Positions 1-10,410 of a stretch of 64,000 nt of DNA are shown piece by piece. A program made the translations under genes and the position numbers. The notes below the pieces were generated by a model. It made no database searches. It had not been told where the DNA came from and saw only the letters and a list, made by a program, of their open reading frames with translations. Positions within the stretch are counted from its first letter, which is position 1; each line of letters starts with the position of its first letter. Source of the DNA: Halichoerus grypus (Eukaryota; Chordata; Mammalia; Carnivora; Phocidae); contig NC_135722.1 of NCBI RefSeq assembly GCF_964656455.1, positions 85,865,313-85,929,312 of the forward strand. Direction: 5' to 3'.

Positions 1-159
1 CAGGGTGAAATAGCATGGAAGTTCTCTAAGATTTGGGGACTTGGAATTTAAATATGATTACTCTCTTGATTTGTCCTTATTTCAATTAACCTCGCCCATC
101 AGTGATATCAGGATGAACCAAACTAACTATAGAATATTTTCCCAAATAAGGGTGGGGAG
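1..159. other. no feature recognised
   Basis: I see no coding frame and no recognisable repeat in this left-edge stretch, which is AT-leaning ordinary sequence. Confidence 0.4.
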
Positions 160-355
160 ACAAGAGAATGCCTGTTATGTGCATTACATATGATCTTTCA
201 CTTAATCCTCATCATAAGTCCTCTAAGGTCGGTATTATTAAGTCCATTTCTTGGGTGAGCAATCTCAGATCTAAGAGGTGAAAAATTCATCTATAATCAT
301 CCTGCGGGAAGTGACAGAGCAAGGATACACCCGAAACCAGACCCAGTGGCCTACA
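160..355 (-). mobile_element. MIR SINE fragment
   Basis: Read on the minus strand this follows the MIR consensus. On the plus strand the landmarks are 'cacttaatcctcatcataa', a 'ggtattattaagtccattt' block matching the MIR segment near 'tactattatccccatttta', and a diverged segment ending near 'gacagagcaaggatac' that matches the tRNA-like end. Divergence is high, as expected for this old mammalian family. It has no coding capacity. Confidence 0.65.
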
Positions 356-1229
356 AAATATCTAAAAGGAAATTATGCCCGGTCATCTCTATAGAAAAAC
401 ACGGAGATGCAATGTACATTGAAAAAGTATGGGAAAGGAGAATGGCAACTGGTTCCTTGTAAATTTGATCAGCCACTATTTCCTGTTCACCATCCCTGTC
501 TGTGGCCCACGTGCAAGACCTGCCTTGACTCTGTCAAGCCTGAGTAGGTAGCAATGTGCACACTTTCACCCGAGAACCTACTTACCCATCTCCTTGGAGG
601 GAGGAACTCTGTAATGTGGAAACCCACCTGTGGTGGCCTGCTCAGTAGGCGTGAAGGGGCTGTGCTGCATATAAATGGACTCTTTCACTTAGCAGGAGGC
701 AGGTAATTTCTTTTGTCCCTGCTGATGCATTATTGATTGTGATGAATGTCAGAGTGGGAGCCCATTCCAGGAGCCATTAAACAATAATTTCATCTCCGGT
801 GGGTAATTGATTGTCAGGGGCCCACAGTGGCCGGCTGTGAAGTGGTGGTAACGGTGAATGTTTTTATTTGGGGCAGGGTGTGAAGGGAAGATTGCATGAT
901 TTATTTATCAAATATCAAGTCCAGTTTTCAGGAAGAGGAAGCTGAGATGCGAAGTTGACCTTCTCTGAGACTCAGGCAGCCTGTCTCCAGAGGTCAGATT
1001 CCTGTGGCTCAGTATTAGGGACATATCAGGAAGTCTTTCTCTACCTAGGCCCAACTGTCACCATCACTGATAGCCACCCTCCCTATTCATCCTGGGCACT
1101 GACTTTCAAGAATCAACACTTCTCCACTCCCACCATGGCAGTCTTCACAACCTATATACCCAGCATTCAAATCCAGATGGGCATTCTCTCAGTACAGAAC
1201 AGTTTAGATCTCCTGGGCCCCTCAGTTCA
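356..1229. other. non-repetitive stretch; possible conserved noncoding segment at 690-860
   Basis: No open frame or repeat is convincing here. The part at 690-860 is compositionally unusual: it holds several homeodomain-type cores ('attattgattg', 'attaaacaataattt', 'taattgattg') next to a GC-rich block ('ggggcccacagtggccgg'). That mix is common in developmental enhancers, but without cross-species alignment it is only a suggestion. Confidence 0.3.
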
Positions 1230-1725
1230 CACCCTGGAATGCCTTCTCTTTGCCTGCCTGCTTACCGAGTTCTTCCTTATTCCCTTTGGCCCCAGCTGAC
1301 ATCATCTGTGTGGGGCACTGACCCACTTCAGTCCCAGGGAGAAGTGTTAATATCTCTGCCTCATTCATGTCTTTACTGCGGAACTCCTGTTACTATGTTC
1401 TGAATATTTGTTTGGATTCTGTCTTGACCACATGGTCAGTGATTCATAACTTTCCAGGATTACCAACTCCTTATAGAATTTGATGAAAACTATGAAGATT
1501 CTCCCTAGGGAAAAATGTGAGCATCTTGGCAGATACACAAAATACCAGATACAGTTTTAGAGCATTTGCAGATTCACTGAAAACCATTCATGGACCTCAG
1601 GTTAAGAATCTCTACCCTGACTGAGGTATCTGAGACCCATATCTTATTCCCCTTTGTGTCTCCAGGCAAAATGCAACATGTGGCACATGGTAGGTGCTTA
1701 ACAAATGCTTGGTAAATGGTTGCAG
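1230..1725 (+). mobile_element. L2 LINE 3' end fragments (degenerate)
   Basis: The segment 'ccctggaatgccttctc' at about 1232 resembles the L2 3'-region block 'cctggaaygccctcc'. The stretch 1655-1721, with 'tggcacatggtaggtgct' followed by 'taacaaatgcttggtaaat', matches the terminal L2 3' end. The middle (about 1500-1640) does not match what I recall and may be another old repeat. Only the 3' tail is a firm call. Confidence 0.5.
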
Positions 1726-2295
1726 ACTGTCTCTCTAAGGCAGATCAAGGACACGGGAGTGTCGGCCTCACTGGTTGGTGCATGCCTCCAGCATTATGGA
1801 TGTAGGAGCTAGGAAGTGACATCTGGAGCTGTGCAGGATGGAGTTGTTGCTGCCATCCTGAACTGGTCTTGGTTCTATGCTTTAGAGTTTCATAAATGGA
1901 AAGAAAAGCAATCAGAAAGGGCTTGATTATTACACAGTGTAGTAGAGCTTCATAGAACTGAATTGGGAACTCCAGAGAGCACTCAAGTACAGAAACTAAG
2001 GCCAAGGAAGGTTAAAGACTTACCCGAGTCTCTAGGCCTCACTCTTCTCATTTTTGTTTTAGAATCAGAAGAATTAGGCAAAAAGCCTGGATCTGATAAT
2101 TTTTTCCATAATGAACCAAACCAAAAGCAAATAACTCTCAAGCTCTGGCTAACTCACGCTATTGGCTTTGCCTTCAGCCCCCATAAATATGGCTCCCTGT
2201 GTTCCCTAGAACTACTTGTCCTACAGCATGAACATTTCCCAGTCTGGAGTCCCAAAGACAAAGGCTGCTGCAGGAAAAGTTGAATAATGTCACAC
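1726..2295. other. no feature recognised
   Basis: The open frames on both strands in this stretch show no family resemblance and no codon-usage signal I can recognise. There is no identified repeat. Confidence 0.35.
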
Positions 2296-2516
2296 AAAGA
2301 ATGCAGGTTCTGGAATCAGAATGCCTAGATTTGAACATTAGCTCTAACATTTAAATACAGATCTCGGGCAAGTTCTAAATCTCTCTGCACTTTAGTTTAC
2401 TTGACTGTAGAATGGAAGTCTCATAATTCCTACTCCTCAAGACCTTGAGAGGAACTAGTAAGTAATACACAGAGGGCTCAGACCATCTAAGTATTCGTTA
2501 AATTTTAGTCATTACT
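2296..2516 (+). mobile_element. MIR SINE
   Basis: The MIR landmarks appear in order: 'ggttctggaatcagaatgcc', then 'gggcaagttctaaatctctc', then 'tgactgtagaatgg', then 'ctcataattcctactcc'. They correspond to the tRNA-derived head followed by the core. The copy is nearly full length and well diverged. Confidence 0.75.
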
Positions 2517-2538
2517 GTCACCACAGGAAGGGTTTGTG

Positions 2539-2771
2539 GATAGATATTGTTTTTTGTTTTTTGTTTTTTTTAAAGATTGTATTTATTTATTTGAGAGAGA
2601 GAGAATGAGAGAGACAGCACATGAGAGGGGGGAGGGTCAGAGGGAGAAGCAGACTCCCCGCCGAGCAGGGAGCCCGATGTGGGACTCGATCCAGGGACTC
2701 CAGGATCATGACCTGAGCCGAAGGCAGTCGCTTAACCAACTGAGCCACCCAGGCGCCCGATAGATATTGTT
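2539..2771 (-). mobile_element. Carnivore tRNA-derived SINE (CAN-SINE type) with target-site duplication
   Basis: The element body is 2552-2758 in reverse orientation. The T-rich tail is on the left, then a purine-rich 'gagagagagaga' block, then the complement of the tRNA-like head ending 'gagccacccaggcgccc'. Perfect 13-bp duplications 'gatagatattgtt' lie at 2539-2551 and 2759-2771, so the insertion boundaries are exact. The body matches the arctoid form of the carnivore SINE rather than the dog SINEC body. The element carries no protein; mobilisation depends on L1 enzymes (known biology). Confidence 0.95.
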
Positions 2772-3237
2772 ATTACAGTAAAGAGTTTTCTGAGTATATG
2801 TGTGCAGAAGGAAAGGCTTGTTTTGTTTCATTTTATTAGTCAGTTGAACAAGAGTTCCTGTATCAGGATCATCTGTCCTCCAAAGATAAGAAACCAACGT
2901 CTTCAACATGCTCCCCATCAAAGAGACTGCAATTTCTCCACATACAAAGTAAGCCGGCCCTCAACGTTGGCCTTGACCTCTCACTCCTGGAACTGTCCTT
3001 GGCAGCTCTAGCCCACATGGAAATGCTCCTTTCCTTTGATCTCCTGATGCAATCACTGCATGTAAATGCATAGCTTCTCGATACTCATAGTTAATAAAAT
3101 AATAAGAAAACATTTATGATATATTTCATAAGTTAGATTTCTCAAAGACTAAGTAGTCTTTCAGAGCAGACAATGAATTCCAGCTTTTGGTTAGGGTTCT
3201 GCCAGTGCCCGCCACGTCCCCCCGAGCCTACCTCACA
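2772..3237. other. no feature recognised
   Basis: This is mixed-composition sequence without a recognisable repeat or credible frame. Confidence 0.35.
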
Positions 3238-3319
3238 CACTGGAAAGAGCACCGGAACTTAAAATCTAGGCTTAAGTCCCTTCCCTCGCTGGTCTGGGAC
3301 TCTAGGCAAGACACGCGTG
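3238..3319 (+). mobile_element. MIR SINE, left half of an interrupted copy
   Basis: The part 'cactggaaagagcaccggaa' to 'gactctaggcaagac' aligns with the MIR head up to the 'gaccttgggcaag' landmark. The rest of the same element resumes at about 3786, so a later insertion splits it. Confidence 0.55.
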
Positions 3320-3785
3320 CATGAGACTGTTAGTTACCCACCCCAATATCTGTTATCTACTTTATCCCTAGTAATAAAAGCCCTGACTTTTTAGTTTACA
3401 CGTGGCCACTTAAAGACAGTATTTTCCAGTCTCCTTTGAAGCTAGTTGTGGCCATGTGACCAAGTTCCAGCTAATGAGGCAAAAGGGGCAGTTGTGTGAG
3501 ATTGTTCCCCTTCTTGCCTTATTTCTCCTTTCTGCCTCCTGGAATATGTCTATACAATGGCTGCAGCTGTTTCTGGCTGCCATCATGGACCCATTTGGAT
3601 GACAGTCACACCCAGTAATGGTGTTGCCTGAATCCTTAGCAATTCCATGGAGCCATCACACTACCCCGGACTGCCTGTTTACAACTATTATTTAAAATGA
3701 GAGTGAAATAAATTTCTTTCTTTTTTAAATAATAGCTATTATGTGGGGTTTTTTGTTGCTCACAGCCCAACTCTAATCCTAACTA
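3320..3785 (+). mobile_element. ancient LTR-like element (family not assigned) inserted into a MIR
   Basis: Landmarks are 'tagttgtggccatgtgacc', 'gctgccatcatggaccc', a 'gagagtgaaataaatttc' polyadenylation-like block, and a terminus near 'gcccaactctaatcctaact'. I recognise this overall layout as a widespread old mammalian LTR-type repeat with an AATAAA signal near the 3' end, but I cannot name the subfamily with confidence. It lies between two MIR halves and is therefore younger than that MIR. Confidence 0.55.
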
Positions 3786-3880
3786 AGTACTCTGAGTCTC
3801 AGGTTTCTCATCACTACAATGCAGATCATAATTCATGTCTATATTACATGTAAAGGTAATATCACAAACGTAAACTCATT
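3786..3880 (+). mobile_element. MIR SINE, right half of an interrupted copy
   Basis: The part 'ctctgagtctcaggtttctc' then 'atcactacaatgcagatcat' matches the MIR block 'tgcctcagtttcctcatctgtaaaatgggg'. It continues the element begun at 3238. Confidence 0.5.
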
Positions 3881-5920
3881 GTTACAGTAGAAGTTGAATT
3901 ATAAGTACTTACAGAAGAAATGAAAAAAAAGGGAGGAAATAGAAGCTAGTGCCGTGTAGATTTTGGGATTACATTTTGGAAGAGTGCATCAGGGACAAGG
4001 GCTGGGCTGCCCCTTGGAGAGGTTCTCCTTTCAGAATCTTTAGATTCTAACCAGCACGAGCTGTTCTTCACCATAATTTTCCACATCCACGACCACGGAC
4101 ACAAAAAACAAGCTGGAGGAAGCCCTGGTTGGAAAGGTCAGGAAGTCCAGCACGAATCGGGTCAAGTGGGAAGGAAAATGGCAACTCCGTGTCAGTTTCA
4201 ATGAACTTGAAAAAGTAAAGGGGAGAAAAGTAATCTTTAAAGTTGAGGAGGAGAGTGTATCTGTGAAAGGTGGATTTATCATGCGTCTCCTTCTTCCTCT
4301 CGTTTATTTTTTTTATCTACTACTCCATTATCCTGTCAGCAGGAGCAACCGGCTCTCCCAGAACATTCCATCATGTCTCTCCTGCCATCTCTGGGAAGTC
4401 CTTGCAGAACCTCGGCCCACCCCACCCCGCAAGTCCAGAGCCTGGCCCCTCAGGTCCCAGTGCACCCTCGTGTCGTGGCTGATGGATGGACAGGTGGTTC
4501 CCCGGGAGGCCTGGTGCCAGGCCCTCGATTCCAGCTCAGCTCAGTCGCCTCCTTTTGGCCTCTAGACCTTAATAATACCTCTTTCCGTGCGTCTGAGAAA
4601 ATGCCCTTCATCCATGCCAGCTTTTACAGGATGGTCTCTGCCCACTTTCTCCACACGCTCGCATTGACTGCCTGCTCTTCACGCCAGGTTTCCACATTCT
4701 GTCTTCTGTCTTCCCATAAGCGAAGATATTTCTGGAAGGCAGGAGCACCTTCCTCTAGTAATGACTTTCTTTACAATAGACTTATTTGTTTGCTTTGCTT
4801 CAAAATGATTTCAACTAAAAGGTGCTGAGCCTCACAGATACTTCTTCGTGTACTATCAAGTGATAGCTATGTGGCCTCACCACTTTATAAATGGGGACGT
4901 TTTCAAATACCAGCAGACTTGTGGCCATTAATAGTATAACGAGGAACACGACTGCTCTTCCTCCAAGCCTAGTTAGAGTTTTCCACCACATTTCTCCGTT
5001 TGTTCATTAGTCTAGGAACACAGAGCCTAAAGAGACAGGCGAACCCATCCCTGTAGCCTCCTCGGCCATACCTCAGCGGCCACCTCTTGCTGACACTGTC
5101 CCCCCAGCCCACTTCCCTCAGCCAAGATCCACTGTCTGCAGGAGAACACTGGTTCCCCTCCTCCCCAGCACCTGTGCCCCTGGGTGCTAGGTCCTTGCCT
5201 GAGGAGTCCAGCACACTCCCTTTCATCAAATAGAGGTGGTGCTCTGCACACTTGCATAGACAATGTTTTGTTTTAGGAAATCAATAGAACAGCCAATTTC
5301 TCATCACAGCCTTCCTGCATCTCTGGAGGGACAAAGTTTCCTTTCCCTCCCTGCTCCCTTAACTGCTTAGGAGGGGAGAGGCAAGGCAAAATCCTAAACA
5401 GCTACTTTTTAAGCCATTTGTATTTGTTTGCTTGAAAAAGCAGGACCCTTGTATTTTTGGCAAGAAAAATCATATGTGGACCCCAAAGATACCCAACGAA
5501 ACAGAGCTATTCCAGTCAAAGTGCAGTCGGATTGGGCCTCTCTCCAAGCCTTCCCCTCTTGACACCTCACCCCCCCGCCCCACAAGCCTCTAGTGGTCTG
5601 AAACACAGCCCCCCAGAACCCTGGGGCTCCATTATAAACTGTTGAAGAAACAGAACAGAATGTAAAAATAACTAACTTGATTTCAATAGTGATTTTCCTC
5701 GGATACAGGCATGAGCTGATTTCTCTCCTCTCTGAGCAGAGCCCCTAAACCAAGATTTCTATTTTTAAAGATCTGGAGAAGCTGCACACCAGGGCCTGGT
5801 GACACCTCCTACTGTTCATTATTTTAGGGCGAGGAAAATCCTAAATCCGTGCAGCCTACATTTACTCCTGTGCCAAGCACAGAGCAAGAGGAATAGCGAC
5901 GATGCTCCAGAAGGGGCGGG
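3881..5920. other. long non-repetitive stretch
   Basis: I find no named repeat over about 2 kb. Open frames such as 4373-4828 (plus) and 5409-5606 (minus) lack homology that I recognise and no splice-site pairs frame them. A moderately GC-rich block lies at 4400-4560. This could be intronic or intergenic single-copy DNA. Confidence 0.35.
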
Positions 5921-6003
5921 CCTGAATCTTGTATCCCAGGACACAGAACAGTGCCCACTGGACACACAGTGGGTGTTCAAGGAACTTTTTTTACTGAATG
6001 GGT
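5921..6003 (+). mobile_element. L2 LINE 3' terminus
   Basis: The stretch 'ttgtatcccaggacacagaa', then 'cagtgcccactggacacaca', then 'gtgggtgttcaaggaac' and 'actgaatgg' follows the terminal L2 3' end ('gtatccccagcrcctagaacagtgcc...ggtgctcaataaa...gaatga'). Confidence 0.55.
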
Positions 6004-6074
6004 CTAAAACTGTATGAAAACCTCTGGAAGTATAAACCATTCTTATATCTGCCCAGCCTTCTTTTCTCTGGGTT

Positions 6075-6089
6075 AAAAAAAAAAAAAAT
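6075..6089 (+). repeat. short poly(A)
   Basis: A run of 13 A precedes 'tcaaactac'. No retroposon body is recognisable upstream, so it may be a chance or orphan A-tract. Confidence 0.6.
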
Positions 6090-6204
6090 CAAACTACATT
6101 TTACTAATGACTCACTCAGCTGTTTGGGTTTTCATTAAACATCCTTTATATTATCCAATGCCCTAACCCCAGATTTTTCAAATCCTTTGTAGAAAGGCCC
6201 AATC

Positions 6205-6350
6205 TAACCATGTTTATTCTTTCAACAAATAACCGAGGAGCACCTACTATGCACCAGATGCTGTTAAGTGTGAGGGAAACAGAAATAAGTGATTGAGACA
6301 CGGTTCCTGCCTGCCAGGACCTCAGGGAAGGGAGAGCCCTGTAATCATAC
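6205..6350 (-). mobile_element. ancient L2/CR1-class LINE fragment
   Basis: The stretch includes 'caacaaataaccgaggagca', 'cctactatgcaccagatgct', 'gttaagtgtgagggaaacag' and 'ggttcctgcctgccaggacc'. It matches the very common old mammalian repeat whose landmark is 'ttattgagcacctactatgt' followed by 'gccaggcactgtgct'. I am sure it is repetitive but not of the exact family name or orientation. Confidence 0.5.
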
Positions 6351-6499
6351 AAACTAGAGAAGTAGTTACAACAGGCTGCCGGGACCTGAGGTTTGGAAAA
6401 TCACCTCCTTGTGGTTTCTATATGCCATTTTGATATTCCTATATGGGCACTGCACAATCTCATGTGACTTGCTAAATGATCTGGCCCCACTGAGATTGT
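6351..6499. other. no feature recognised
   Basis: Short spacer between old repeats. Confidence 0.3.
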
Positions 6500-6715
6500 A
6501 CAACATTGGTTGAGAGTGTGAAGTCATTCCTTTGCTGCAAAGTCTGGCTCTATTATTTATTGCCTGTGTGTGTTTAGACAAGTTCCTTAAACTCTCTGTT
6601 TCTCAGTTTTCTCTTCTTCGAAGTGTTGATTTTAAGAGGATTAAATTAAACAAGCTTGTCAAGTGCTGAGAACAGTTTCTGGCATGGAGTGAATATCCAA
6701 GAACTGTGAGCTCGT
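6500..6715 (+). mobile_element. MIR SINE
   Basis: The order of landmarks is that of MIR: 'gtctggctctattatttatt', 'tgtttagacaagttccttaa', 'actctctgtttctcagtttt', then 'gaggattaaattaaacaagc', 'gtgctgagaacagtttctgg' and a terminal 'catggagtgaatatccaaga'. Confidence 0.75.
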
Positions 6716-7443
6716 TTCCACGCTGGTCCAAGGGATCTCTAGGACATCTGGGACTTGTGAATGGATGGACTTGCACACACTCCCAGGGCCCCAGTCTACC
6801 ACAACACATTAGACGTCTTTGTGCTCCTCAGTCCACTAAACCCTTGGTTCTGTCGTTCTGCCATATTAAATCCAAAGAGGATACTCACTGCCTGAAACCC
6901 CAGCCTCCCCAGGTCTGGTCAAGGGGACTTTTATTACAAGAGTCAGTGTCTGTTTTAAGCAGAACAGTTAGAAGCAGGGTAGTCAGGGCCCCACCTCACT
7001 TTCTGGTGGTCTTGAGATCCTTTAAGAGGGTGGGGAAGTATAAACATCCAAATATGGCCTATAGCAGTGAAGCTTAATGAAATACATCCTGACGCTGTCT
7101 CTGAAACCTCCCTCCTCAGGTAATCCCTGAGCACGTTTTCTATTACACAGTAGACACTATATGTCTCTTGAAATTCAACACTGATGATAGTGTGTTAACA
7201 TGGGAAAGGCTTTAGCTAAACAATATTTTATCTCATGGCACTGTGGATTTAAAACTTGGCTTCTTTGGGTTTTGCTCTTACTCAGGTGTGACTCAAAGGT
7301 AACTTTCTGTGTACTGATACCAGAAAGTCACAGTCCTTTGGTTAGCTAGCAAGTTACCCCAAGTGCAAACCATTCAGAGGCAAGCCATTAAAATGCCATG
7401 AAACAAGAGAATGTGAAAGTTTCTTAGAGAGCAGTTCAGGCCA
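6716..7443. other. no feature recognised
   Basis: The plus-strand frame 6706-7077 (123 codons) has no domain I recognise and lies in otherwise ordinary DNA. I see no repeat. Confidence 0.35.
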
Positions 7444-7474
7444 ATCTTTTTTGTTGTTGTTGTTTTTAAGCCAA
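7444..7474. repeat. T-rich / (GTT)n tract
   Basis: 'tcttttttgttgttgttgtt' followed by more T is a short low-complexity tract abutting a MIR fragment. Confidence 0.7.
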
Positions 7475-7560
7475 TGAAGAAACCAAGGCCCAGGAAAGGC
7501 AAGTGACTCAACCCAGGCCACCAGCAGTGGTCCTTTCAAGTCCCCAAATGGAGTCACTTG
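7475..7560 (-). mobile_element. MIR SINE fragment
   Basis: The stretch 'gaagaaaccaaggcccagga', then 'aaggcaagtgactcaaccca', is the reverse-orientation MIR core ('gaggaaactgaggcycagagag...gtaacttgccca'). Confidence 0.55.
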
Positions 7561-7574
7561 TGCTAAACCCCACA

Positions 7575-7905
7575 TCAGCAAACCAAGACTCAGTACCTAA
7601 CCTAACTGCAGTCCCAATTCTCCTGGGACTGAAATCTTTAACCAGTCAGCCTGGAATTACCTGGTCAGCACCAGTGACGTAATCTGCCCCATAGGCTCTT
7701 TCGATCCTGAAATGATGCGCTCCTTGCTAGTAAGATCCTTTTCACCTTTTCACCGTTCAAAACTTTTCCTTTCCTACAGCTTAGCAGAGCTCCTCTCTAC
7801 TGCTAGATGGATTCATGGATTCATGAATCACCAAATAAGGCCAATTTGATCTTTTCATGTACTCAGTTGAATTTTTGTTGTCTGACAACCTTATCCTGAC
7901 ATGAT
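7575..7905 (+). mobile_element. unassigned LTR-like interspersed repeat, copy 1
   Basis: This copy is clearly homologous to 52285-52610. Shared blocks in the same order include 'cctggtcagcac', 'ccttgctagta' against 'ctttgctagta', 'gagctcct' against 'gagctcct', 'tgctagatgg', 'aataaggccaatttgatctt' against 'aataaagctgatttgatctt', and 'tactcagttgaatttttg'. The AATAAA-like signal near the right end suggests a solo LTR read left to right. I cannot name the family. Confidence 0.6.
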
Positions 7906-7979
7906 GGGGGACGGGAGTTAGGATGGTCCTATCATCTCAAAAATCCATGATGATCTATAGGGTGAAAGGAAAAAACTTC

Positions 7980-8078
7980 CAAATCTGCAAAACGAGGATA
8001 ACGAGAGAGCTGTTGTAAGAATTCAGTGAGATGATGCATTAAACACCTTAGCTCAGGGTGTGGCACATTAAAATGCAG
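7980..8078 (+). mobile_element. MIR SINE 3' half
   Basis: 'aaatctgcaaaacgaggata', 'gctgttgtaagaattcagtg' and 'ttagctcagggtgtggcaca' follow the second half of MIR. Confidence 0.6.
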
Positions 8079-8228
8079 GAACAATGTCACCTATGCCAGG
8101 CCCAAGATAAGATGCTTCCACAGACTTTACCGCACCATACTGTCCCCTCTCTGTACCATTCTGCTAAGTTCCGTAGCTTCCCTTCTTTGTTGCTTACCAG
8201 TTAATTAACTCAGTCTGCAAAGCAAACT

Positions 8229-8330
8229 TTTTTTTTTTTTTAAGCCCATACTATGTGTCAGGTGCTAAGATGAATCAGAAGCAGCCTCTGCCCAGTGCTC
8301 ACAGACAGGGTAACACAACACCACTGTAAA
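8229..8330. mobile_element. poly(T) and ancient L2/CR1-class fragment
   Basis: A 13-nt T run is followed by 'aagcccatactatgtgtcag' and 'gtgctaagatgaatcagaag', another copy of the 'actatgtgccaggcactgtgct' class seen at 6205. Confidence 0.4.
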
Positions 8331-8344
8331 AGAGACGTTGCAGG

Positions 8345-8668
8345 TTGCTCTGCGTGGTGGTCATTAGAAGTGCTCAAGTGCATTCTGCCTGCCCACCGTC
8401 AGGACATGTGACAACATGGCACTTCCCCCCCCCAACTCTGGGCCAGCGGAATGGAGCAGAAGACACTAATTTCACCAACATGTGATTCATCTCCCCTCGA
8501 TTTATCTCCGGCACGTTGCACAGCCAAGTTGGGATTGAGGTTCCTTCATCAGCCTAGTCCCTGCTGACCAACAATGTGTGTAAACAAGAAAGAAAACTGT
8601 GCTGTTTTAAGCCATTGAGATTTTAAGTTTGTCACCAGAGCATTAATCTAACTTATCCTGGGTGGTCC
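8345..8668 (+). mobile_element. MaLR-type LTR (MLT1 class), 3' part
   Basis: The right end, 'gtgctgttttaagccattga' followed by 'gattttaagtttgtcacca', then 'gcattaatctaacttatcc', has the standard 3' layout of MLT1 LTRs ('ttttaagccactgagatttt...gttacagcagcataacctagc'). The left portion is more diverged. MaLR elements are nonautonomous ERV-L relatives; this is a solo LTR without coding sequence. Confidence 0.6.
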
Positions 8669-8698
8669 ACTCTCTGGAGTGATGAAGATGAGAGATTT

Positions 8699-8735
8699 CT
8701 TGTTTTTTTTTTTTTGTTTTTTTTTGTTTTTCCTT
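8699..8735. repeat. T-rich low-complexity tract
   Basis: Runs of T interrupted by single G bases. It may be a degraded retroposon tail in reverse orientation, but no body follows. Confidence 0.7.
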
Positions 8736-9234
8736 AGTGTCCCGTCTATAGTCCCCAGCTGATATTTCCTACACATAATACACTAATCTCTGGATGCTTT
8801 TTTCTTCTAGCATTAAAGCATTTGCCAGCCTGGAAGCTCTCATCTCCTCCCCAACACTTGACCCTTTTTAGACTAACAAATGACCCCTGGATGAAGGGCA
8901 AATAAGCAGTTCCAAACCTCTTCCTCTGCTCCTCCCCACACCCTGCCTCCTGGCTCCTGCCTAAACTAGCAATAGATGGAGCAATTGTGTTTTAATAAAG
9001 AAAATTGATTTACCTTTTCAGCATTTTAACAAATGGCAGTGCACACAGATCTCTAAAGATTTATCCCACGATTTGCAAAATTATTTCTCTATCGATCAGC
9101 ATAGGTTTGTTTTTCATAGGTTCAGTCAATTAAATAGTAACATTCAGGTGGGTAAATGAGTCAAGCCTATGAAGTCCCTGGTGAGGACAGATGCTTGTTG
9201 TATTCTGTGACTGAGGGATGTCAGATGTGTAGGC
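8736..9234. other. non-repetitive stretch; AT-rich homeodomain-site-like block at 8975-9180
   Basis: No repeat or gene recognised. The block at 8975-9180 carries several AT-rich cores ('caattgtg', 'gttttaataaa', 'gtcaattaaatag', 'gatttatc'), making it a weak candidate for conserved regulatory sequence. Confidence 0.25.
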
Positions 9235-9470
9235 AAGACACCCGGGACCATGGGGCACCTGGGTGGCTCAGTCGTTAAGTGTCTGCCTTCAGCTCAGGTC
9301 ATGATCCCAGGGTCCTGGGATCGAGCCCCACATCAGGCTCCCTGCTCCGCGGGAAGCCTGCTTCTCCCTCTCCCACTCCCCCTGCTTGTGTTCCCTCTCT
9401 CACTGTGTCTCTCTCTGTCAAATAAATAAATAAAATCTTCAAAAAAAAAAAAAAAAAGACACCCTGGACC
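9235..9470 (+). mobile_element. Carnivore tRNA-derived SINE with target-site duplication
   Basis: The body 9250-9455 begins 'ggggcacctgggtggctcag', passes through 'tcatgatcccagggtcctgg' and ends with 'caaataaataaataaaatct' and poly(A). The 15-bp flanks 'aagacacccgggacc' (9235-9249) and 'aagacaccctggacc' (9456-9470) differ at one position, giving exact boundaries and suggesting a fairly recent insertion. Confidence 0.95.
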
Positions 9471-10124
9471 TTATAGGGCAGACACAGAAGGCACGGGAAG
9501 CCTGGGAAGGAGGTGGCATACTGGTGGCAAGAAGGGAAAGGTGAGTGCAGAGGCTCCAGACTGTTTGATCTTAGGGTACCACACTCGCGGTGTTTCTGAC
9601 AGCTCGATCCCACAAGATAGATGGTCAGCCTGGGCCCTTAGGTCTCATAAGGGAAAAAGAAATGTGGAGGATGGGACTAGAGTCAGGCTGCAGGCAGCAT
9701 CATGGATGTCATCTTCCCACATCTGCCCTTACCCTGGCATCTACGCTTTGACACACCCTCCTTCCCTTCCCTGGTTCTGAAAGTAGCCTAGCAAGTGGGG
9801 CCTGTAAAAGGCCTGCATTTTAGCAAAAGAGCTCAGAAAGATAACCATTAAAATATTAACAGGTGTTTTTATATCCAGAAGGCTTACCTATATTTTTTTT
9901 TGGTGATCACGTGTTACCTGGATAATAAAAACAAAAAAATTTTTTAAACCCCAATCATCTGAATAGCTCATGGCTCAGTAGGAATCTTGCACCTACATGA
10001 TGTGCCCAAGGACTTGTCAAACTGAAAATATACCCTCCTAGTGACTTTCACCAGCTTCATTAAAAACAAAAGCAAGAAACCAAGAAAAAAGGGAGGAAAG
10101 ATGAAAAAGAAAGAAGAAAAAGTG
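9471..10124. other. no feature recognised
   Basis: Ordinary sequence with small A/T runs near 9890-9950. No credible coding frame. Confidence 0.35.
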
Positions 10125-10410
10125 CTATGAACACTATGTGCAGGCACCATGATGGGTGTGAAAGACAAAGGTGAATGTCAGTGTCCCTGTGGTCAAGAGA
10201 CTTGGGATTTAAAAGAGAGAGAAACACAAACCATGGCCCAGGTTCCTTGGTCAAATTATGAATGAGGGAACAGGGAAGCTGTGGATCCTGCAAAAAAGGG
10301 AGTCAGGGACAAGAGTAAAGAAAGGCATCTTTAAAACGTGACATTTGAATGGGAGACCTGGTGCAAAGAGGAGATGACAGTGTTAGAGGTTTTACCCACC
10401 CATTCTGTTG
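10125..10410. mobile_element. ancient L2/CR1-class repeat (degenerate)
   Basis: 'ctatgtgcaggcaccatgat', 'cagtgtccctgtggtcaaga' and 'aaacgtgacatttgaatggg' correspond in order to an old, very common mammalian repeat ('...tccctgccctcaaggagctt...gtgacatttgagctgagacc'). Family name and limits are uncertain. Confidence 0.4.

Noticed and set aside
4373..4828. 151-codon plus-strand frame
   Set aside because: It has no domain, no consistent splice context and no sign of conservation I can judge. Frames of this size occur by chance in a window of this length.
9250..9330. tRNA-like sequence
   Set aside because: It is the head of a tRNA-derived SINE, not a tRNA gene. It leads straight into the SINE body and tail. 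The same applies to the other six copies.
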